Shown in pieces: positions 7,112 through 15,093 of a DNA stretch of 27,648 bases (the first letter of the stretch is position 1; the number at the start of each line of letters is the position of its first letter). This DNA is from Oscillospiraceae bacterium. GTDB taxonomy: Bacteria > Bacillota > Clostridia > Oscillospirales > Ruminococcaceae. The position numbers were made by a program, and so were the translations under genes. The notes under the pieces were generated by a model that was given only the letters and a program-made list of their open reading frames with translations, ran no database searches and was not told the DNA's origin. Where the stretch lies: NCBI GenBank assembly GCA_900757485.1, contig CAAEOA010000216.1:1-27648 (forward strand), written 5' to 3'.

Positions 7112-7399
7112 TTAATCTTGATAAGCGTTGAGTTTTTGGATCAGACTCTTTCGGAATGTATAGATGCTTTTAAACAAACTGATTCTCATTTCTTCTAAGA
7201 GGTCCTCATCCAAATAATAAATATATATTCCTGTGGTTTCATCCAAAACGGAGTTGGTTGCTATTTTTGTCATGTAGTGTTCATAAAGCTTCAACAGTCT
7301 GACAGCAGCTCTGTCATATTCTTCATTTAAAATTTCAAGAAGAATATCAGCCGGAAATTTAATCGGTCGCATGTCATTCTTTAGCATTATCACAGACAC
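7112..7399 (-). CDS. Tn916 Orf8-like helix-turn-helix protein
   Basis: A protein of up to 95 residues resembling the helix-turn-helix proteins of conjugative transposons (Orf8 of Tn916): PADILLEILNEEYDRAAV near the start, LLKLYEHYMTKIA in the middle and the closing acidic DEDLLEEMRISLFKSIYTF helix. In such elements it is encoded beside a sigma-like Orf7, and the pair regulates transfer and excision genes. The gene overlaps the end of the sigma-like gene. The first start (GTG 7399) is too close to the SD AAAGGAG; GTG 7393 or ATG 7387 fits better, so the true protein may be 2-4 residues shorter. Confidence 0.72.
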   Translation of the reverse strand: MSVIMLKNDMRPIKFPADILLEILNEEYDRAAVRLLKLYEHYMTKIATNSVLDETTGIYIYYLDEDLLEEMRISLFKSIYTFRKSLIQKLNAYQD

Positions 7400-7820
7400 T
7401 CCTTTTCAATTTTTTCAGTGCATTTGCTTTGTGTTTTTCAATCATACGTTGACTAACATTGAATTTATCTGCAATTTCTCTTAACGGAATTTTTAGGATC
7501 ACATTATATATCAAGACTTTTTGCTGTAAATGTGTTAATTGACAAAATGCTGTCAAAAGTGCCGGGGTTTCAAGGGTAATTCTAAACTCTTTGGTTTCAA
7601 GGGTTGGGTTTACTGCCATTTCGTATCCTTTTTCATCGACACGCAGGTCATCATCATTACACTTGCTGAATGCTACAAATTCTATTCCATACTTTTGTCG
7701 TTTGATTATCTCTTTAAAATATGTATTTTTGGAGTTGATAATCACTTTTTTAAAGTAACGATCTGCATAAGGAATCAGTTCATTTTCAAAAACCTCAATG
7801 GGAATATCATTCGGTTTCAT
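7374..7820 (-). CDS. Tn916 Orf7-like sigma-70 region 4 protein
   Basis: A 148-residue protein whose C-terminal third (about 90-142) is a sigma-70 region 4: LTHLQQKVLIYNVILKIPLREIADKFNVSQRMIEKHKANALKKLKR, with the helix-turn-helix in REIADKFNVSQRMIEKHK. The N-terminal part has no recognisable region 2. This is the architecture of Orf7-type regulators of Tn916-like elements. AAAGGTG lies 8 nt before the ATG. It overlaps the Orf8-like gene at its 3' end. It probably controls int/xis or the downstream module; its targets are unknown. Confidence 0.8.
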   Translation of the reverse strand: MKPNDIPIEVFENELIPYADRYFKKVIINSKNTYFKEIIKRQKYGIEFVAFSKCNDDDLRVDEKGYEMAVNPTLETKEFRITLETPALLTAFCQLTHLQQKVLIYNVILKIPLREIADKFNVSQRMIEKHKANALKKLKRSVCDNAKE

Positions 7821-7904
7821 AGCTGTTCACCTTTGCCCTTTCAATAAATAAAAGGACAAAAAATGACAAAACCCGAACCTTGTTAACAGATTGTTTACAA
7901 TATA

Positions 7905-7951
7905 AAAGACCGTATAATGACTGAACAATCATCAGCCACTATACGGTCTTT
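7905..7951. terminator. Hairpin upstream of the Orf7-like gene
   Basis: A 12-bp perfect stem (aaagaccgtata at 7905-7916 with 7940-7951) with a second small stem ctga/tcag inside. On the minus strand it is followed by TTTT. It may block readthrough from the long operon or attenuate the Orf7-like gene. Confidence 0.6.
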
Positions 7952-8071
7952 ATACTATATATTTATTATACTATATTTTTACCATACAATTATATATGTA
8001 TATTGCATAATATTTCAATTAATGCATTAAACAAACATACAATTTCTTGAAAAACCAATAAAATATGTCAC

Positions 8072-8100
8072 AACCTACAGACAAATTGTGTCTATAGGTT
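8072..8100 (-). terminator. Second hairpin after the long operon
   Basis: A 12-bp stem (aacctacagaca at 8072-8083 with 8089-8100, one G-U position) and a 5-nt loop, directly abutting the next hairpin. No T-run follows. Its role may be termination or mRNA end protection. Confidence 0.5.
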
Positions 8101-8143
8101 AATAAAACAATATAACGACAGCCACAGTTATATTGTTTTATTA
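8100..8143 (-). terminator. Terminator of the long operon
   Basis: A 17-bp perfect stem (taataaaacaatataac at 8100-8116 with 8127-8143) and a 10-nt loop; the stop codon of the last gene is inside the stem. It closes the minus-strand operon that starts at 18522. Confidence 0.7.
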
Positions 8144-8983
8144 ATTTAAATGAAATGGGGCGATTCTAATGGACAAATAAGCATTAGAAGTACATCCGTT
8201 TTGAATGAAGTTCAGGATTTTTTGCTGATAAAATTCAATATCGCTTTTAAATCCGGTGTAGAACTCCTTTGCCATTTTATTGCGCTGTTTTTCACTGTCC
8301 ACAACCGGAATTGTGTTTACGGTAAAATGACCGGTGCCTTGATTTTCATTAAGCTGACCGACGATCTCTATGTAATCCTCCAAAACAGATAACCTGTCAG
8401 CATAGATTGCCGGAATGAAATAGAAATTCGCATGAATGCTGATTTTGGTAGCCTGCATTTCATGCAGCATATTTTGAATCACTGAATCAATATGATCGGG
8501 ATTGTAGCAGTCCTGAAACTTTTGATAGTACGCCAATGTTTCCCGGCAATAATGCTCCACATCAATGTCCGGATCAAAGTCAAGATCTTCAAATTGTATT
8601 TCTTCCGTTTCCTTATCAAATATGATGCTGCCTACTTTTTGAAAACTGTTGGTTTTACCGCCCAATGTTTCTTTAACGAGCTGACGCCGCAGACAGACCG
8701 TATCTTCTCTTTTGTTGTCTCGGCAGTAAACGCGATAAATATTAGTACTGTGAGGTGTCTTGTGAACGATTCTGTCTTTGATTGCAGTAGTTGCCTTTCG
8801 ATATGCATTTGATTTGGATTCACGGGCCGGCTTAACCTTAGTCAGCCCCATATCTTCTCCTACCTTGATCAGCTTATCCCGTGGAACCAAAACACCGGAA
8901 ATGGAATAATAAAGTAGATATCCCAGAAATCCGTCTGTGTGATTGTCCGTCACTGCAATAAAATCTTTCATATTCATACTCAT
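8141..8983 (-). CDS. DUF6744-like protein of phage/plasmid type
   Basis: A 280-residue protein, last in the operon. Its N-terminal GYLLYYSISGVLVPRDKL followed by SNAYRKATTAIK resembles DUF6744 proteins of phages and conjugative elements of Firmicutes, which have no known function. The middle is acidic (EEIQFEDLDFDPDIDVEHY); the C-terminal half is helical with ATKISIHANFYFIPAIYADRL. GGGAGG lies about 10 nt before ATG 8983, so this start is preferred over the one at 9001, which overlaps the SD. The position after primase, SbcC-like and Rad52-like genes suggests a role in replication or recombination, but this is only contextual. Confidence 0.6.
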   Translation of the reverse strand: MSMNMKDFIAVTDNHTDGFLGYLLYYSISGVLVPRDKLIKVGEDMGLTKVKPARESKSNAYRKATTAIKDRIVHKTPHSTNIYRVYCRDNKREDTVCLRRQLVKETLGGKTNSFQKVGSIIFDKETEEIQFEDLDFDPDIDVEHYCRETLAYYQKFQDCYNPDHIDSVIQNMLHEMQATKISIHANFYFIPAIYADRLSVLEDYIEIVGQLNENQGTGHFTVNTIPVVDSEKQRNKMAKEFYTGFKSDIEFYQQKILNFIQNGCTSNAYLSIRIAPFHLN

Positions 8984-9010
8984 TGTCGTTTTTCCTCCCA
9001 AAATATATGC

Positions 9011-9127
9011 TTATTCTTCTTCGTAAGGATGCCAGTGAAAATAACAATCGCTGTTTTCACATCTGCCATTCCACATTAGGCTGCCGCAAATCGGGCAAGT
9101 CGTAACTTCATATAGAATGTTTTCCAT
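9011..9127 (-). CDS. 38-residue zinc-ribbon protein
   Basis: A small gene between primase and the DUF6744-like gene. It encodes CPICGSLMWNGRCENSDC, a four-cysteine knuckle pair (CxxC and CxxxxxC) of a single zinc ribbon, and ends WHPYEEE. AGGAGG lies 5 nt before the ATG, and this SD overlaps the primase stop region (stop at 9137), so translation is coupled to the primase. It may assist the primase or another DNA enzyme; the function is unknown. The signals (strong SD, Cys pattern, position) make it a real gene despite its size. Confidence 0.75.
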   Translation of the reverse strand: MENILYEVTTCPICGSLMWNGRCENSDCYFHWHPYEEE

Positions 9128-9136
9128 CAAATCCTC

Positions 9137-10255
9137 CTATGCTGCCTTATCCTGCTGCATTCGCTGTGCCAGATAGTAATCATCGATCCCCTTAAAGCGA
9201 TCCGGCCAGTCGAACGGCTGATAATTTTGACAAAGCGGAATGCAAATCGCACGGATGTTCTCCATTGCTTTCATTACATGAGGGTTGTACCGCTTGTCCA
9301 TATCGATACATTCTACGATAATACGCGGTCTCAGCATTCCGATCACTTCGGCTAAAAATCGGGTATTGTTGACGCCGGTTAAGCCGACGAACAAGGAACC
9401 ACCTGATAAATAGCTGGCAATGTCACTTTTCATAACGCCCTCTGTTAAAAATACGGTATCGCTGTTTCCGTTGCCAACGACATGCATATATCCCTTGATT
9501 CCCGTTCCGTTTTGATAATTGCCGCCTCCGCTGGAAAACCAGCCAAACCGGTAGCCGCGTTTTTCTTTTAAACTTCCGTCTGCTTGTAAATGCCTGTGGA
9601 TGGGAACCGTATCATATCGGATCTGCAAGCCTTGAATTTGATTATCCGCCGTACAAACCGGAGTCAGGATACCGCTACCGTATTTTGCAATATGCCAGCG
9701 GTTGTTTTGGGTGTAAAATCCGGGCATATCGGCTAAATCAAAGCGAGAGGCTAATATATCAACCACCCACTGCCGAAATTCCGGATCGACCGGGAAGCTT
9801 TTGTATAAGCTCCCGGTGATGATCGCGTCTGACATACCGCGCCGGAGAAGATTCTCCCGATGAGTGGGCTCTAATTTCAACAACTTTAAAAATTCCATAT
9901 AGATGATATTTCGCTCCCATAACGGCCGGATACGCAAGGACGGAGGGGAATAAAAATAGGGATTGAATTGCGTATCGATGTTGGGATTGTTGATCAAATA
10001 ACGATAAGCCTCTTGGGTTGTCATGGGTTGAAGCATCGGATTAAAGTCTGCAAATAGAATAACGGCATTGCCGCGGTGTCCGCAGTTATGACAGAAAAAT
10101 GTAGGATTATCCGGGTTGCGACTGAGGTACATTCGGTATTTGTAATCATTGCAGTAAGGGCAGCGTGCCTGTACTTCAGCTTTATCCAGTGTGCTTTGCT
10201 TTATGTCCAGTCCACAAAGGATTGCAGTGTCTACCACATCAATATATGTTCCCAT
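9137..10255 (-). CDS. DNA primase, CHC2 zinc finger plus Toprim
   Basis: A 372-residue primase-like protein. The N-terminal zinc finger has C32-x2-C35 and C55-x2-C58 (RCPYCNDYKY / FFCHNCGHRGNAV). The Toprim part has the acidic Glu272 in FLTEGVMKSDIASYL and D318-x-D320 in ECIDMDKRYN, with a late GIDDYYL that is also typical. No helicase domain is fused, so it would need a separate helicase. It would synthesise primers for element replication or for the complementary strand after conjugative transfer. Its ATG lies 1 bp after the stop of the SbcC-like gene (TGATATG), indicating coupling. Confidence 0.85.
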   Translation of the reverse strand: MGTYIDVVDTAILCGLDIKQSTLDKAEVQARCPYCNDYKYRMYLSRNPDNPTFFCHNCGHRGNAVILFADFNPMLQPMTTQEAYRYLINNPNIDTQFNPYFYSPPSLRIRPLWERNIIYMEFLKLLKLEPTHRENLLRRGMSDAIITGSLYKSFPVDPEFRQWVVDILASRFDLADMPGFYTQNNRWHIAKYGSGILTPVCTADNQIQGLQIRYDTVPIHRHLQADGSLKEKRGYRFGWFSSGGGNYQNGTGIKGYMHVVGNGNSDTVFLTEGVMKSDIASYLSGGSLFVGLTGVNNTRFLAEVIGMLRPRIIVECIDMDKRYNPHVMKAMENIRAICIPLCQNYQPFDWPDRFKGIDDYYLAQRMQQDKAA

Positions 10256-10256
10256 A

Positions 10257-12050
10257 TCAGCTCGCCTTTCTCATGTTATCCGCCATATTTTTAACGTTCA
10301 CATGCAACTGTTGACCTTTTATAAATTGGAGCATGATAACTTGGGAAGGCATAGAAGCATTGCCGAATGTGCCGACAGACTCTTTGTTGTCAACGCCGAC
10401 CGGACAATCAATACCGGATAAATGACGCAAGGCTGCGGATAATTCCAGCCCTGCCAGAATTTTCTCAGACAGCGACAAGGAAGTATAGTTCCGCCCTTTA
10501 TAGGTAAACTTAAAGACATTTTTCAATTCGCCGGTAGACTTTACAACCTCCCATAGCTTGATCCGCACATTGGGCATATTTAATGGCTGTACAGACAGTT
10601 CTGATCGTTTTGCAATAAATTCTGATAAGGCTGCGATTTGGTTTTGTTTTCCCTCTTGCTTCATACCAATGCCGGCAAGCTGATCCACTAATTCTTTCAG
10701 CTTTTGTGAATGATCCTGTGACTGTAAAGCATCCAACTCGATCCGCAAAGGAGAAAGCGTTGCTTCTAAACAGCTCAGTTCGTTGATCTGGTCGTCATTG
10801 AGATTGCCGTATTGCAGTGTTCGTTTTGCTTCCGATATTTGGTTGTTCAGCTCTGCTGTATTCGGGAAATGGCAGGATTCTTTTATCTGCGTTAATTGCC
10901 GGGACATCCGATCAATATCTTCATTTTGAAACTGCATAAATTTATCTTTTTCCTTTTGTTCATACTCCTGTATTTCTTTTTTCTGCGCCATAAGTTGGTT
11001 GCCGCGCTGAACGATACTGTTGTATTCCACGGATAGCTTGTTACGAATCGCTTGCAAGCTTTGCTCGGTCAGAACAGTCATACAGTTTGGACAGCAATCA
11101 CCCGGTTTCAAGGATTCTATCCGTTTTTGAATCTCCTTGCATTGGTTGGTCAGCACCTTCAATTGAGCATCACATTCTGCAAGGTGCTGCTGATAGGAAG
11201 AAACATACTGCTGTGATTTTCTTTGCTCTATTCTTTCCGACAGCATATGAATCTCTCTTTCAGCGTTGCGGTACGCCTTGCCGGTTTTCATTTGCTCCGC
11301 CTGAGTCAGCCATTGTTGTAAACCATCAGAGTCGATTCCTACAAACTGATCTCTTTTCAACCCGTTGATCGCCTCCTGCGTTTGCCGCAATTCTGCTTCC
11401 ACCGACAGAATCTTTTGATCGGTAATTTCTTTCGTTTCTCGTATATAATCGATCTGACCGCCTAATTTTGCCTTTTCTGTCGCAAGTTCCTTTAACGAGG
11501 CGCGACATTCTTTCAGCATCAGCACCGGATCGGAAATCACATATCCGGCAAGGCAGCTGCGCTCCTGCTCTGATAATTGCTCCAATACCGACTCGTTTGG
11601 AACGTCAGGCAGATTGCTTTCCAAAATTTCGCGTGCTCCCGTTCCCAATTCGGGAAGATAGGACGGATTGAACATCGATAAAAACAGGTCCTTGTCACAA
11701 AGCATTGATGCGATATCCTCCTGCCGGACTGTACGGGAATCAAGAACGATTCCCGTTTTATCTCCTCTGCGAGTTCTGGTCAGCATGTGCGGCTGATGAT
11801 TCTGATCTGAGAACACCAGGGAAACCTCTACATTGTTGGTGTTTTCCCTCATCAGATTGTCAATATTGGATTGACCGAAGAAAGAAATACCGTATAGGGC
11901 ATAGCAGATGCCATGCATGATACTCGTTTTTCCGGTAAAGTTGTCACCGGATATATAGGTGAGATCTCCCAAATCAAAAGACACATTCTCATGGATCCGA
12001 AAATTTTTGAAACTTATTTTTTCAAACCGTAATGACGTTATTTTGTTCAT
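10257..12050 (-). CDS. SbcC/Rad50-type SMC-like ATPase
   Basis: A 597-residue ATPase of the Rad50/SbcC/RecF group, short for SbcC. The N-terminal half-domain has KNFRIHENVSF and the P-loop GDNFTGKTS (35-43). A coiled coil runs from about 180 to 310, with the zinc-hook CPNC at 320-323, and a second coiled coil to about 480. The C-terminal half-domain has the ABC signature-like LSLSEKILAGLELS and a Walker-B/D-loop region reading CPVGVDNKESV, where the usual Asp-Glu pair is modified. Family proteins bind and tether DNA ends. No SbcD-type nuclease is visible, so it resembles the phage/plasmid versions that act in recombination. AAAGGAAA precedes the start. Confidence 0.85.
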   Translation of the reverse strand: MNKITSLRFEKISFKNFRIHENVSFDLGDLTYISGDNFTGKTSIMHGICYALYGISFFGQSNIDNLMRENTNNVEVSLVFSDQNHQPHMLTRTRRGDKTGIVLDSRTVRQEDIASMLCDKDLFLSMFNPSYLPELGTGAREILESNLPDVPNESVLEQLSEQERSCLAGYVISDPVLMLKECRASLKELATEKAKLGGQIDYIRETKEITDQKILSVEAELRQTQEAINGLKRDQFVGIDSDGLQQWLTQAEQMKTGKAYRNAEREIHMLSERIEQRKSQQYVSSYQQHLAECDAQLKVLTNQCKEIQKRIESLKPGDCCPNCMTVLTEQSLQAIRNKLSVEYNSIVQRGNQLMAQKKEIQEYEQKEKDKFMQFQNEDIDRMSRQLTQIKESCHFPNTAELNNQISEAKRTLQYGNLNDDQINELSCLEATLSPLRIELDALQSQDHSQKLKELVDQLAGIGMKQEGKQNQIAALSEFIAKRSELSVQPLNMPNVRIKLWEVVKSTGELKNVFKFTYKGRNYTSLSLSEKILAGLELSAALRHLSGIDCPVGVDNKESVGTFGNASMPSQVIMLQFIKGQQLHVNVKNMADNMRKAS

Positions 12051-12083
12051 GGTAATGTTTCCTTTCTTCCAACCGCTTACGTG

Positions 12084-12710
12084 TTATGCAGCCTGTAATT
12101 CCGGATTAAACAGTTCCCTTGCCATATCGAATTTGAGAACATCCTCCTTCGTCTGAATGTTTTGAAGCGCTCGGAATAGATCAATTTTGTTTTGATTGTC
12201 CTGACGAATGATTTCAACAGAAAACAACATACCGTTTTCTTCGCCCGGAATGAGCCAGCGACTGTAAGCACCGGTGACAAGCTCTGTTTCAAACAGGTTG
12301 TACAGCTTAAATTGCGGTGTAATTTGACAGGGAAAATTATCGATCCAGCCCTGCATTTGCCGAGCAGATTGTTGAAAGCCCTCGGCTTCTTTTGATTTGC
12401 TTTTCAGTTCTTTGCTCAAACCGTCTCGTTCGGCAATCGCATCATTCCATCCGTCTTTATAATCATTTAATTTTTTGGTAAGATCATAAATCATTTCAGT
12501 CATTGCCCGATTTTCTCTATCTTGCGGGATAATTTCCATTGCTTTGAAGATCAGAGATATTACTGACAATGTCACTGCACCGGTCATTAATGAAATAACC
12601 GCTGTCAACTGAACCGGTATCGGTACGATAAATACCAGAAACAGCATAGTAAAAAATTGAATCATACAGCCTGCTAATAAAATTCCATATAATAATTTTC
12701 GTTTTTTCAT
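12084..12710 (-). CDS. Membrane-anchored coiled-coil protein, unknown function
   Basis: A 208-residue protein with two hydrophobic segments at the N-terminus (about 6-30 and 37-58), then a basic/acidic coiled coil (about 70-115: NRAMTEMIYDLTKKLNDYKD and following), and a soluble C-terminal domain with WIDNFPCQITPQFKLYNLFE. Such a layout could tether DNA-processing proteins to the membrane. The family is not recognised. It lies between the Rad52-like and SbcC-like genes with short gaps (24 and 33 bp), and GAGGTAATTCAC precedes the ATG. Confidence 0.6.
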   Translation of the reverse strand: MKKRKLLYGILLAGCMIQFFTMLFLVFIVPIPVQLTAVISLMTGAVTLSVISLIFKAMEIIPQDRENRAMTEMIYDLTKKLNDYKDGWNDAIAERDGLSKELKSKSKEAEGFQQSARQMQGWIDNFPCQITPQFKLYNLFETELVTGAYSRWLIPGEENGMLFSVEIIRQDNQNKIDLFRALQNIQTKEDVLKFDMARELFNPELQAA

Positions 12711-12734
12711 GTGAATTACCTCGTCTCATCATTT

Positions 12735-13547
12735 CTACGCCGCTGTTTTTAACTCGTTGATCAACATATACGGCTGTTGGTTTTGATCTACTTGCTGAAC
12801 AGCCTGCGTAATCGTAATCACCTGACCGGGCTGTAAAGAAACTTGCTTGGGATAAACAGCGTTAAAAAGCTGACCGTTTTGGCTTAGCAGCTGAAGATAG
12901 GTCGCCGTACCGTCGCTTTGCGCCGCCTGTACCTGATACATTGGCTGCTGTGCGGTTTGCTTCTTGCCGGTTGCCTTTTGGTTGCTGTTCCCGGATGCTG
13001 TTTTTCGTGCCTGCGGTTGCAGAGAAGCCTCGGCTTGCTGTATCTGCTGCGGCGTTAACGGCAACGTTTTTAAATAGTTGATTGCAAACTTGGAATAGGC
13101 GGCATCAAGCTTTGCATATTCGCCTGATTCGATCATTTTTTTGCTGTCTATGCCGACCCAAACGCCATCAAAATCATAAAGATATCGGGCGATGCCCCAC
13201 ATCGAAGCAGCGCGCTTAAAGGCGTCGGACAATCCGCCCTTGACAGGCTGGTAATCCGTACTGCCTGCTCCGTCGCTTTTGGTGATCCATTCGTTCCGCT
13301 CCGGAAAATAGATGCTGATTTTGCAGATATGAGCAGCTTCCTTTGCAGTCTGTCCCATGATGGTGACCGTTTCGTCTTTCCAGTTTTCACAACCTAAAAC
13401 AACATCCAACAGATTTTGAATGGCGCGTTTGTCAACATATGGAATCGCAAACCCTTTTGCCTTATCCTTTGTCGTATGAGATACCCGCCATTGGATATCC
13501 TCACAAGGAAAAGGCAGCAGCAGACGTTGTCTTTGCTCATTGGTCAT
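12735..13547 (-). CDS. Rad52/Rad22-family single-strand annealing protein
   Basis: A 270-residue protein. The N-terminal 125 residues follow the Rad52/Rad22 pattern: PFPCEDIQWRVSHT, then GFAIPYVDKRAIQNLLDVVLGCENWKDE, then DGAGSTDYQPVKGGLSDAFKRAASMWGIARYLY. The KGGLSDAFKRAA stretch is the family signature in phage recombinases and DNA-binding annealing proteins. The C-terminal part is Gln/Ala-rich (to about 210), then has a small beta-rich tail. It would anneal complementary strands during element recombination. AGGAGG lies 9 nt before ATG 13547, preferred over the start at 13571. The ATG overlaps the stop of the PRTRC-B-like gene (ATGA). Confidence 0.87.
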   Translation of the reverse strand: MTNEQRQRLLLPFPCEDIQWRVSHTTKDKAKGFAIPYVDKRAIQNLLDVVLGCENWKDETVTIMGQTAKEAAHICKISIYFPERNEWITKSDGAGSTDYQPVKGGLSDAFKRAASMWGIARYLYDFDGVWVGIDSKKMIESGEYAKLDAAYSKFAINYLKTLPLTPQQIQQAEASLQPQARKTASGNSNQKATGKKQTAQQPMYQVQAAQSDGTATYLQLLSQNGQLFNAVYPKQVSLQPGQVITITQAVQQVDQNQQPYMLINELKTAA

Positions 13548-14242
13548 TTGATTTTTCCTCCTAACGTGCAAAAATCTTTCAACGTTTGCCCCGGCACCTG
13601 CACCAAAATATGGTTGTAATAATAATCGGGATTCCTTTTGGCGAGCGTGTCCAGCAGCTTTTTGTGTTCTAATCTGCGCTTGTTATGCGCACTGTTAAAC
13701 AAATCATTGTTGTTCGGTAAAGAAAGAACATATTGCGGATAGTTTTCCAGCGCCTGCAGATTATCATAGATCAACGCCTCATTTCTTCCCATACAGATTT
13801 CCCCATTATCATGAACATTGGAAAGCGGATAATAGTACAAAGGGCTGTCCAGCGAAAGCGCCCCCTGCGGTATTACTCGTAAAAGAGTACGCAATACCAT
13901 ATGCTCCTTGTTTAACAGGATTCCGAAAATCAGATTCGGCATCGGGAAATTAAGATAGGGGCTATCCGAATAGGTGTAAGAATAAGTGATCTTTTGTGCC
14001 GGATATCGAAGCACGACATAGGTTTCCGTCGCGCTGACAGAATAGGATAAGATCCCGGACGGAAGCAGACCGTTAAAACACATTTGATCTGTTTCTTGGC
14101 TTTGAAAAAAGCATTTTTCTAAATCCGACAACGTTATGACTTTGTGACTGATGGTATTGTCCTGATAAATATCAATGTTTACCGTATCTTTGTTATCATA
14201 CAAGCGAATGTTCAGACCGTTTCCTGATAATGTTTCCGGCAT
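13544..14242 (-). CDS. PRTRC system protein B-like, E2-fold (Prok-E2_D)
   Basis: A 232-residue protein resembling PRTRC-B, which Aravind and colleagues assigned to the ubiquitin-conjugating E2 fold (family D). The recognisable core is FPMPNLIFGILL, then TLLRVIPQG, then SPLYYYPLSNVHDNGEICMGRN, where Cys150 is the candidate active-site or conserved cysteine, and NLFNSAHN-type text (DLFNSAHN) further on. PRTRC loci pair this protein with ThiF and JAMM proteins, both encoded in this operon. The chosen start at 14242 forms a TAATG overlap with the gene upstream; a longer frame to 14296 runs through the palindrome and is less likely. The substrate and the ubiquitin-like partner are unknown. Confidence 0.72.
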   Translation of the reverse strand: MPETLSGNGLNIRLYDNKDTVNIDIYQDNTISHKVITLSDLEKCFFQSQETDQMCFNGLLPSGILSYSVSATETYVVLRYPAQKITYSYTYSDSPYLNFPMPNLIFGILLNKEHMVLRTLLRVIPQGALSLDSPLYYYPLSNVHDNGEICMGRNEALIYDNLQALENYPQYVLSLPNNNDLFNSAHNKRRLEHKKLLDTLAKRNPDYYYNHILVQVPGQTLKDFCTLGGKIK

Positions 14243-14763
14243 TACGCAGCCATCCTTTCCATGTGATCCGTCATACTTTGTCCAACGGTTGGACAAAGTA
14301 TGGTTTCCAGCTCTTTATTTTTCTGCTCGATAAATTCTTTGAGAAGTAAAAGATTTTCAAGGATACTGACGTATTCAAAAGCATCACATTCATCAATCAT
14401 TACAAAGATTTTCGGCGCGCCGTCATCATAGACCAAATTGCCGGAATAAGCAAATGAGCCGATTTTATCATTTAATGCTTCTACAAAAGGATTTTTTTGA
14501 AATGCCTTGTGTTTTTTTCTGCTGTATTGCTTGCACAAATCAAAGAAACTTGTAATGACAGGATCAAAGATTTCCAGCAGTATACTGTTATAGTCGTCAA
14601 AATCTTGGTAAATGGTACCAAAGATACGATACATCATATCTTGGAACAAGTCATAATTTGTGCCATCCTCATAATCATAAAGACCGACATAATACCAAAT
14701 ACCGGTATAATCATAAAACAGCTTTATCATATACAGAATTTCATAATTAAAATGTTCAAACAT
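14242..14763 (-). CDS. Unknown 173-residue protein
   Basis: Rich in aromatic residues and acidic (IKLFYDYTGIWYYVGLYDYE near the N-terminus) with no transmembrane segment. A central segment has DLCKQYSRKKHKAF, and the end is an amphipathic helix. The family is not recognised. The 3' end of the gene encodes palindrome copy 2 (14272-14302), so its last dozen or so codons are constrained by a DNA site. GAGGTG lies 6 nt before the ATG and overlaps the stop of the preceding gene. It is in the operon between the PRTRC-B-like and 101-residue genes. Confidence 0.65.
   Translation of the reverse strand: MFEHFNYEILYMIKLFYDYTGIWYYVGLYDYEDGTNYDLFQDMMYRIFGTIYQDFDDYNSILLEIFDPVITSFFDLCKQYSRKKHKAFQKNPFVEALNDKIGSFAYSGNLVYDDGAPKIFVMIDECDAFEYVSILENLLLLKEFIEQKNKELETILCPTVGQSMTDHMERMAA
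14272..14302. repeat. Palindrome copy 2, inside an operon gene
   Basis: Perfect 15-bp arms (catactttgtccaac at 14272-14286 with 14288-14302) around a single base. It shares 22 of 25 inner positions with the palindrome at 6887-6911. It lies in the end of the 173-residue gene, 30 bp before the PRTRC-B-like start. Confidence 0.85.
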
Positions 14764-14772
14764 ACCGGCACC

Positions 14773-15078
14773 TCAAATAAACACAGCATCTGACAAGCAC
14801 GGTTTTGCTTTCGCAAGAAAGTCGGTCATTGCCATATAGTCAGCAATGTTCTGAAACCAAGGAACGAGCTCCTCTATATTACTATACACATAGCTCAGCT
14901 CCTCTTTTGAAAATGCGGAAAAATCCAAATTATCTGTTGTAGTCTGTTCCTCATCCAGATAAAAAGGGATAAATATATCAGTGATTAGGTATCGTTCCCC
15001 TTTTGTCAGATTTATTTCACAACTACTGTCTGCCTCTTGACAAGCAGACAAAACGGATTTGAATGTTTGTATATTCAT
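14773..15078 (-). CDS. Unknown 101-residue acidic protein
   Basis: A soluble, acidic, mostly helical protein (KSVLSACQEADSSCEI; FSKEELSYVYSNIEELVPWF). No domain is recognised, and it lacks a terminal Gly-Gly, so it is not an obvious ubiquitin-like modifier. AGAAAGGAA lies about 8 nt before the ATG, the same SD type as in other genes of this operon. A 15-bp gap separates it from the sigma-like gene. Confidence 0.6.
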   Translation of the reverse strand: MNIQTFKSVLSACQEADSSCEINLTKGERYLITDIFIPFYLDEEQTTTDNLDFSAFSKEELSYVYSNIEELVPWFQNIADYMAMTDFLAKAKPCLSDAVFI

Positions 15079-15093
15079 TGGCTGGTTTCCTTT

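Larger units (their letters stand above)
7821..8140. other. Regulatory intergenic region with three hairpins
   Basis: No gene is supported here. The region separates the regulatory module from the end of the long operon. It is AT-rich and contains the three hairpins listed separately, plus the related words ttgttaaca and attgtttaca at 7880-7900 upstream of the Orf7-like gene. Confidence 0.6.

Noticed and set aside
7821..8140. CRISPR array or origin with iterons
   Set aside because: Only hairpins and AT-rich DNA are present; there are no regularly spaced direct repeats here or elsewhere in the window.
10319..10519. Second frame inside the SbcC-like gene
   Set aside because: A shadow of the conserved C-terminal ATPase region, with no SD.
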